Positions 57,432 through 64,000 of a stretch of 64,000 nt of DNA are shown here, one piece after another. Position numbers and translations under genes: made by a program. Each line of letters begins with the position of its first letter. Position 1 is the stretch's first letter. The notes beneath the pieces are model-generated. The model made no database searches and was not told the DNA's origin. It saw only the letters and a list, made by a program, of their open reading frames with translations. This DNA is from Chiua virens (taxonomy: Eukaryota; Basidiomycota; Agaricomycetes; Boletales; Boletaceae), in assembly GCA_019787685.1 (NCBI GenBank), contig JAHNUO010000002.1, positions 1,736,001-1,800,000 on the forward strand, written 5' to 3'.

Positions 57432-59263
57432 ATGGCAACTCCCCAGGTCACTGAGGTCAGCCAACAGGCTTGGTAAGTGTAATGGGTTCTGAGTGCCGTG
57501 TTATAGGCTTTGATTCAACGGTCTCCATTTCTACTTGCAAGGGACGACTCGATCACGCGACTACTGAGTGTGTTTTGCATAGTAAATGCCACTTTCGGCG
57601 CTCTGACTTGTTTCGACAGCCCTCTCCTCAACGACAATTAAGCGAAATGTCGATCTGGAGAACCGTCTTGCCGAACTAGAGGTCGAGCTGGCCGTATGGA
57701 AGCAAGCTCACGCTACAGCACTCGAGGGGGCGGAACGGGAGGCAAAAACCCTTAAAGGGCGGCTTGCCTCTCTCAGCAGTCAAATTACATCTATGGAATC
57801 CCTGATGGTCCGTTCTTCTTTTGTGACGTCTCGGCGGCCCGGTCTCATCAACGCTCCCGAACACGAACAGAGTCAGAGCTTGTTAATTCTCTGCGTCATC
57901 GATGGCGATGCTTGTCTGTTTTCCGAGTCGCTCCTCAAGCAAGGGCATGAAGGTGGACGCCAGGCTGCTCAGCAGTTGACCAAGGCAGTCGCCGACTATT
58001 TAACTAGCCAAGATGTCCACATCTTGGGACGACTGTCCTTTTGGATTACCGTTTATTATAACAGGGTAGGACTCACAAGCTTGCTTGAGCGACATCAGAT
58101 ATGTACCCCCGAACAATTGGACGCGTTCACGATGGGCTTTAGCCAGGCGTCTCCAAGATTCTTACTTGTTGACGTCGGGTATGGCAAGGATGCCACATTT
58201 ACAAAGATTACAGGTCTGTCGCGCCTTTTCTAAGCCTCACGTTCGTTGTATTCAATTTGCGATCGAAGAATACCTGCAAACCTACATTCGTTTTCCACAG
58301 ACGCAGCGGATCTTCCTGGCTGGTGAGATTGTCTGTCGTTAGCAACTGACAGGTTAGTGACAAAGATGCAGGAGGTTCTGATAGTGCCTACGCTTCGACG
58401 ATACCCACATTTCAAAACGAAGGCTTGTTGGGCAAATTAACATTCCTCGAAGCGGCGGGGGGCACGAACCACTCGCCTCGATTCCGCCTACCTACGCTAT
58501 ACGTGGATAATTTATTCATGGCGCAACAAGCCACGTCGCCAACCAGCGTTACTCATCTTCCACCTCCTTTGAACATTACCGGTCTCAGTCCTTCTTACAT
58601 GACGGGCGGTTTACCAACACCGCGTTCTCCTCCCAGTGTACCATCACCCTCGTCTGGCAAGTTAATCGACCCCAACTTGGCAAGTATACGACTCGTAGAC
58701 TTCATGTTGCTGTACTAATCGGGACTACTCGTACAACAGCCGCTGCACAAACGTCCGTCAACGTTCTCTTTCCTGGGGGTGAAGTAGACTAACGGCATCC
58801 AAGCAGATTCCCCTCCACCTTGTAATGAATTTTACTTGATGTCCTGCACTAAAGGCGTGAGTATATAATGATGATGTCGGACGTCTGCTGAAGCAGTAAT
58901 ACAGGGGACTTGTAAATACTCACACGACTATGTGCTGACGCCGGATCAATTGGCGACTTTGGCTTCCAACGCTAAAAAAGCCCCGTGTAACTTTTTGAAA
59001 AATGGTACTGCCTCAACCGACCGACAAACCATGCTGCGTTTACTTACGTGCGACAACAGGCCTCCAATGTCCATATGGCGACCGCTGCTGCTGGGGTCAC
59101 ACATGTCCGAATGGCTCTAAATGCTTCCACTTGAGTAAAGGCAAATGCTGGTTTAAAGGCGGTACGTGTTGTTTTGCGAAATCAGGTTGTGCATGCGCTC
59201 ATCACACCGTGCTGGGCAGAGGGAATGCATGACGTCGCTTCGCCGCTACTGTCGAGCCTTTGA
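57432..59263 (+). CDS. Coiled-coil / NYN-like (DUF7923-type) / CCCH zinc-finger protein, copy B
   Basis: Same architecture as copy A and tandem to it. The start MATPQVTEVSQQAW (57432) is followed by a coiled coil (VDLENRLAELEVELAVWKQA, EREAKTLKGRLASLSSQITS), then LLILCVIDGDACLFSESLLK (about 57878-57935), HEGGRQAAQQLTKAVADYL, RLSFWITVYYNRVGLTSLLE, SPRFLLVDVGYGKDATFTKI (about 58150-58210), YLQTYIRFPQTQRIFLAG, GSDSAYASTIPTFQNEGLLG (about 58375-58435) and PTLYVDNLFM. A GC-donor intron (58680-58739) precedes PLHKR. The CCCH fingers read CNEFYLMSCTKG/GTCKYSHDY and CNFLKN/GLQCPYGDRCCWGH, then CFHLSKGKCWFKG, spliced to EGMHDVASPLLSSL (stop 59263). In motif 1 the second Asp is kept (DGD). Some junctions near 58750-58810 are tentative. 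Confidence 0.78.
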
Positions 59264-59585
59264 TACCCATTACTAGTTTACGACGTGCTCCTGCGCGCTT
59301 GTGTTGTAGCCATCGATATCCTTGTCCGTGCTTTTAAGGCGTCCACTCTTTTTCGATTATTGCGCAGATATATGTAGCGTCACGCTGATACCACTTTCGC
59401 TCGTTCTTTTGATGATCAGGCCTGGTTTCTTGTTTGCTTTCAATTTTCTCGTTCCTTTTTTTGCAATAGCAATTTAGTTGTCTCGTAACCGGGTGTGCGT
59501 GATGTGATTAACAGCCGTGTGAAATCGATGATAACGAGCAGCAACGCAGATTCAACGCTCCTCACTAATCTTACCCTCTCTCAGC
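59264..59585. other. Intergenic, nothing seen
   Basis: About 320 bases between copy B and RDI1, with T-rich stretches (about 59330-59470) typical of a 3' flank followed by a pyrimidine-rich core promoter before the RDI1 ATG. Confidence 0.4.
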
Positions 59586-60567
59586 ATGCCTTCAGTCAGT
59601 CCTCTTTCGCTCGCCCGTCACCAACTGACCAAATCCCCTTCTAGCACGACGAACACGACGATTTCAAACCTTCCCTGACCCCAGGTGCGTCACTGAGGCG
59701 TCAAGCATCCCACACGATCCGGCTGATCCCGATTTCCAGGCTACAAGCCTACTGCTGCGAAGACCACCGATGAGTATGCCAAGCTGGATGCCGAAGACGA
59801 AAGTCTTGCACGCTGGAAAGCTAGCCTTGGCATCGTCCCAGGCGGACCCGCTGGGGACACTAGTCTCCCAAAGGTACGCACAACACCCCCGTCAAGTGTG
59901 GCACTCGTGATTAACAATGTAGCACCATTAGGTCGCTATCTTGACACTCGAGCTCGACTCGCCGACGCTCCCGCCAGGCAAGAAGCTCGTCTTTGAGCTT
60001 GCTGACAAGGAAAAGTTGGCGGATATCAAGAAGAACCCCATCACCATCAAGGAGGGTGTCGAGTACAAGTGCGTGTTGTTGTATTCATCATCTCGGCATC
60101 CACCTTACGTGTCATCAGCGTGCGTATCACATTCAAGGTGAACCACTCGATCATCTCGGTATGTCACTCGTTCGGCTAGATCAAATGGATATGCTCACGG
60201 TGATTGTTAGGGGGTTCGCTATATGCAAGTCGTGAAGAGAGCTGGGGTCAAGGGTGGGAATCCACGTGGCCTTTTTTATGATGATTTATTTGCTGATATG
60301 GTTTTAAACAGTGGATAAGATGGAGCAGATGCTTGGTTCTTATGGGCCCCATCCCGAAGGGGAGGCGTACTCCAAAAACTTTGATCCTGAGGAGTCACCG
60401 TCAGGCGCACTTGCTCGCATGGGTACCTTTCATGTGAAGAGTTGTGTCATCGATGACGACGGCGAAAACTACGCTGGTACGTCTCCTGACTATCGCATAC
60501 GTCCGGACATTGACGTGCTGAACGGGTAGACTGGGAGTGGTCTTTCAAGCTCGCGAAAGAGTGGTGA
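59586..60567 (+). CDS. RDI1: RDI1, Rho GDP-dissociation inhibitor
   Basis: Extracts prenylated Rho/Cdc42 GTPases from membranes. Exon 1 is just MPS (59586), spliced over about 59595-59644 to HDEHDDFKPSLTPG, then YKPTAAKTTDEYAKLDAEDE, SLARWKASLGIVPGG (about 59800-59845), VAILTLELDSPTLPPGKKLV, FELADKEKLADIKKNPITIK, EGVEYK/VRITFKVNHSIIS, GVRYMQVVKRAGVK, VDKMEQMLGSYGPHPEGEAY (about 60312-60370), FDPEESPSGALARMGTFHVK, SCVIDDDGENYA and the conserved end DWEWSFKLAKEW (stop 60567). The N-terminal GTPase-binding arm and the immunoglobulin-like prenyl-pocket domain are complete. Six to seven exons, about 200 residues, in frame throughout. Confidence 0.95.
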
Positions 60568-60778
60568 GCAATTACCGTCGTTTTTTTCCCCTAGCATCAT
60601 TCTCTCGGGCATCCTCTTGCATACTACAGTTCCGTATTTCCCTGCATGTAGTCCTTCCGTTTTACTGTTTGTTTTAAACTCGTGTCAGATTGTTACCCAT
60701 TCTTATTTGTCTCTGGCCCACTCGCGTAGCTGTGACGGTTGCGTGGGAGGCGAGTGTAAGGTTTTGTGTGAGTTAGCC

Positions 60779-62186
60779 ATGACCGCCTTGCTCGCAGGCA
60801 GACTCGTCCTGCGAACGGATTACAAGTCACTTGCGTGGTCTACACGGAACTCGACCCTCCGTTGTAGCCCGACATCTTGCCTCACAGCAAAACCATGTCC
60901 GAAATCTCTCGTTCGTTCAAGTTATGCGTCCACCACTGCCCCTCCGGCAACATGGGTCGACCGTTTTCCGGCCAACATAAGACCGTACATCTACCTCACC
61001 AGGGTCGACAAGCCTATTGGGACGCTGTTGCTGTTCTATCCTTGTGGTATGTCTGTCCAACTTTTTTTGCCAACACGCTGATAACGGGGCCATCATCTAG
61101 CGTGGTCCATCACGATGGCCTCGTACGCGCAGCAAGCCCCGCTCACAACCTCGCTTACCTACCTCGGTCTATTCGGCCTCGGTGCGCTCGTGATGCGCGG
61201 TGCCGGCTGCACCATCAATGACATGTGGGACATGCATCTTGACAAGGCCGTCGGTGAGCGCCTCACGCTACCTTACAATCGACATCGCTGCTCACCATAT
61301 CCGCGTCCGACGCGTCGTCTGGTTTTAGAGCGAACCCGCACGCGCCCATTAGCGCACGGCGACATCACGCGTCGTCAAGCACTCGCCTTTCTCGCCGGAC
61401 AGCTGACCGTCGGCCTCGGCGTCCTATTACAGCTCAATACGTACAGGTACCTCAAACCCCGATTTACCCCTTTCGTGTCTGTTCTGAATGACACCGTAGC
61501 ATCCTCCTCGGTGCATCCTCGCTCTCGCTCGTTACGGTATACCCACTGATGAAACGCATCACGTATTGGCCCCAGGCCATCCTCGGTACGTGATCATTAT
61601 CGGACAGCGCCGTCTCGACGCCGCGCCGAGCGCGTGCGCTCTTATTTATTTTTGGGTTTGATGGATGGATCAGGCTTGGCGTTTAATTGGGGCGCACTTT
61701 TGGGGTGGTCGGCTATCGCGGGGTCTGTTGACTGGCATGTGTGTTTGCCGCTCTACGCGGGAGGGGTGTGTTGGACGTTGGTGTATGACAGTATCTATGC
61801 CCACCAGGTAAGCCTGTGTTGGGGGGTGTATATGTATCGAGGACGCGGTCTTACTTCTTGTTGGTCAGGATAAGATCGACGACGTCAAAGTCGGCATCCG
61901 TTCGACGGCGCTGTTGTTTGGTGAGCGTACACGACCCATTTTGAGTGCGCTGTCGGTGTCGACTATGTCGTTCATTACATTTGCTGGGTTTTTGAATGCC
62001 CAAGGTGCGCCGTTCTATCTTGGCGTGGGTCTCGGAGCGACCCAGCTCGCCCGAGTTCTTTGGTCTACGGACTTTGATAGCCGACCAAGTTGCTGGCGGG
62101 GCTTTGTCGGTTGCGGATGGTCCGGATTGTGGGTATGGATGGGGGCTTTTGTGGATCATGCCATCGTGGCGGCAGGCATGGTCTAG
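60779..62186 (+). CDS. COQ2: COQ2, 4-hydroxybenzoate polyprenyltransferase
   Basis: Inner-mitochondrial-membrane UbiA prenyltransferase, committing step of ubiquinone synthesis. The start [20 protein letters not shown] (60779) opens a basic, Ser/Arg-rich presequence. Then [20 protein letters not shown] (about 60979-61040), the first Asp-rich motif [20 protein letters not shown] (about 61210-61350, codon continuity across an intron), [39 protein letters not shown], and the second motif [20 protein letters not shown] (about 61789-61910). The C-terminal helices read [34 protein letters not shown] and end AAGMV at 62186. About six exons. Both NDxxD- and DxxxD-type magnesium-diphosphate motifs are intact. 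Confidence 0.93.
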
Positions 62187-62333
62187 TGAAACAACAAATT
62201 GATTTGGGAGTAGCAATTATACGTAAAGACGACTAATTATGCACTAGAGATGAACTGCGAAGATACATATTTTGTACAGCGTAGTAGCACCAAAAATTTA
62301 CCGTATGCCTGACGAGCGGGAGAGACTAGGAAA

Positions 62334-64000
62334 TCAAGCCACCGGTTTTCGAGATTTGAGCCACCCGTTGAATGCCACAACGCAGAACGTCCAACAAAAC
62401 GCAAAACATGTAATCGCAACTGCAACATTGAGGAACATCATCATGTCTGTTGATAAAAATTCCGATCAAAGCGTGTCCATCACGAGGCAAAGACAAGCGA
62501 CTAACCGTCACGTCCTTTACGCATGGCAGCAAGCGTAACCTCTTCTGTGCTTAATATAAACATCAGGCCACCACAAGCCAGGAAAAAACTGCCCAAGGCT
62601 TCCGTCGGAGGTCGAGATGGGAGTAGGGAATTAGGCGGCCCAAGCCAAACAAAAAAGTACGTCAGACACCTGAGCACGGAAAACCCGAGCAGGAGCCAAC
62701 CCCATAATTGGTGGATCTGGACCTATCCGCTTATCAGATATACAACCTATTAATAGCAATAACAACCTCCATACCTGAAACACGTAAGCTTGTGCATGAG
62801 CACTCATCGCAGCGCCCGTGACACCAATGACAAGGGCAGGGAAAGGATTGAAGCTGGCTCTGTAGCTGGGTGGTTCGGGAATGCTGCTGGGCCGTGCTGA
62901 CCCTAGGGAAGCGGTCGCGGAAGCTGCCAACCAGCGACGCACGCGCCTGGACTCCATGCCCATCCCTATGAGACCAGCGAACCAAAACATGACCTTGAAA
63001 TGAGTGGTCATTCAGCAGGGAAGCTAACAGGGAAATGACACTACGTACCGCAATGCTAACATGCTGAACTTGTTTCGTAGTGTAGGGATCTCCCGCTTTC
63101 GCCCCAAACCTCTCCATCCAGGTATTGGAAATTCCATACAAGAAGATAACGGTAGATTCGACGAATTCTGCCGAGATGGTGTTCCCGATTGGCGAAATGT
63201 TCCAAGCCCAACCCATCTCCGAGTGCGAGCCCAAGAAACGAGCGAACGTAAACAATCCATAGCACCAGAATATTCCACCCTCTTGAAGTAAGGGTCAGGA
63301 AGAAGTCAGAAAAACGTTGATTGATTTCGAATCTTACTGATGAGGTGAGCGAGACAGTTATTGATATAGCTGTCGCGGCAACCACCGGTGTAGGTGACAA
63401 TGCCAGATAAAACCATGCCAAATGCAGCGAACACGAGGACTCTCTCGAGGGTGGCATATGCTCCCTGAGCGATACGACGGAGTAAAGGTTGCTTAGCACG
63501 CGGGATAGGGTTGACTACGATTTCGCGAAGAGTGTCGTCAGAATGCCTTGGAGGTTGTGGGGATTCGGTATCGAAAACAATCTGCTCAGATAGGGAAGAA
63601 TCCGCGATTGTGTTCTTGAGGGGACATTAATTTGATGTTCTCGTATTCGTCAACGTCATCTGGGACAAGACCGGAATAGCCTGATGAAGAGGTGTAGGTG
63701 TCTTGGTGCCCTAATACCACTGAATGCCAAAATTGGGACAATGAGATTTTGGAAGGAGCTCTCCAAAACGTATAAAGACGGGTGAAAAATGCAAGGAATG
63801 TCGACTACGGACAAAGTCAGGCTGAGAAGCAGAACGATGTAGCCATGAGTAGAATGGGATGAGGCTTCATACCTAACGAAGTAGGGGTGAGTGGGTGATG
63901 CGGCGCGGGATTACGACAGACGCCGCTTACATGTCAGGCGTGAGTTTGTTGTAGAGGCCACTAGGTAGCACAGCCAAGTGCAGCAAGGGCATAGAATGAG
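62334..64000 (-). CDS. YTP1: YTP1-like multispanning membrane protein, 5' partial
   Basis: Fungal membrane protein of the Ytp1 family (DUF2427 plus Ytp1 C-terminal domain); function poorly defined. The 5' end runs off the window: the first seen exon reads LLHLAVLPSGLYNKLTPDM, then HSTHGYIVLLLSLTLSVV (about 63815-63870), LYTFWRAPSKISLSQFWHSV, TYTSSSGYSGLVPDDVDEYE, GAYATLERVLVFAAFGMVLS, NISPIGNTISAEFVESTVIF, QVQHVSIAV/MFWFAGLIGMGM (about 62960-63070), FNPFPALVIGVTGAAMSAHA (about 62795-62850), SRPPTEALGSFFLACGGLMF and STEEVTLAAMRKGRDG. The last exon, MMMFLNVAVAITCFAFCWTF, ends SRKPVA at 62334. At least eight hydrophobic segments. Convergent with COQ2. Confidence 0.85.

Overview
The window reads as gene-dense nuclear DNA of a basidiomycete fungus, most likely an Agaricomycete. 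Almost every gene is cut by short introns of about 45-65 bases with GT..AG (sometimes GC..AG) ends and a CTNAC-type branch site. Genes lie about 2 kb apart on both strands, many in divergent pairs 80-150 bp apart. I see no transposon, CRISPR array or organellar sequence. All models come from conceptual splicing by eye, without alignment or RNA data.

Layout. 0-6 kb: ALG8 (5' partial), RBG1 (convergent with it) and a KCH1-type potassium channel. 6-8.5 kb: Dal5-like MFS permease. 8.6-11.8 kb: VTI1 (SNARE), EMC3 and NCS1. 11.9-17 kb: an unrecognised CxxC/low-complexity protein, the PROPPIN HSV2, and arginyltransferase ATE1. 17-23 kb: a long Ski2-like helicase (SLH1/ASCC3 type). 23.6-26 kb: an acidic fragment and the kynurenine aminotransferase BNA3. 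26.3-29.9 kb: an ankyrin-dysferlin-FYVE-RING protein. 30-36 kb: an unknown protein, proteasome regulator PI31 and DEAD-box splicing helicase PRP5. 36-38.5 kb: DHA1-type MFS transporter. 38.8-43.1 kb: an NSP1 C-terminal domain directly downstream of NUP82. 43.3-46.6 kb: three consecutive proteasome genes, PRE10 (alpha7), RPN12 (19S lid) and PRE3 (beta1). 46.7-50 kb: a putative mitochondrial unknown and a Gfo/Idh/MocA oxidoreductase. 50.2 kb: tRNA-Thr(UGU). 50.4-52.7 kb: a decayed and an intact alpha/beta hydrolase in tandem. 53.1-55 kb: a CDT1-like gene. 55-59.3 kb: two tandem coiled-coil/NYN-like/CCCH zinc-finger paralogues. 59.6-64 kb: RDI1, COQ2 and YTP1 (partial).

Functional neighbourhoods: proteasome genes (PRE10, RPN12, PRE3, with PI31 11 kb away); two partners of the cytoplasmic nuclear-pore filament (NUP82 and NSP1) side by side or possibly fused; and the tandem pair whose domain order recalls Regnase-type RNases. 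A cross-cutting oddity is that at least ten conserved genes or exons need a one-base correction to stay in frame. That pattern is most simply explained by sequence error, but it strongly affects any automatic annotation.
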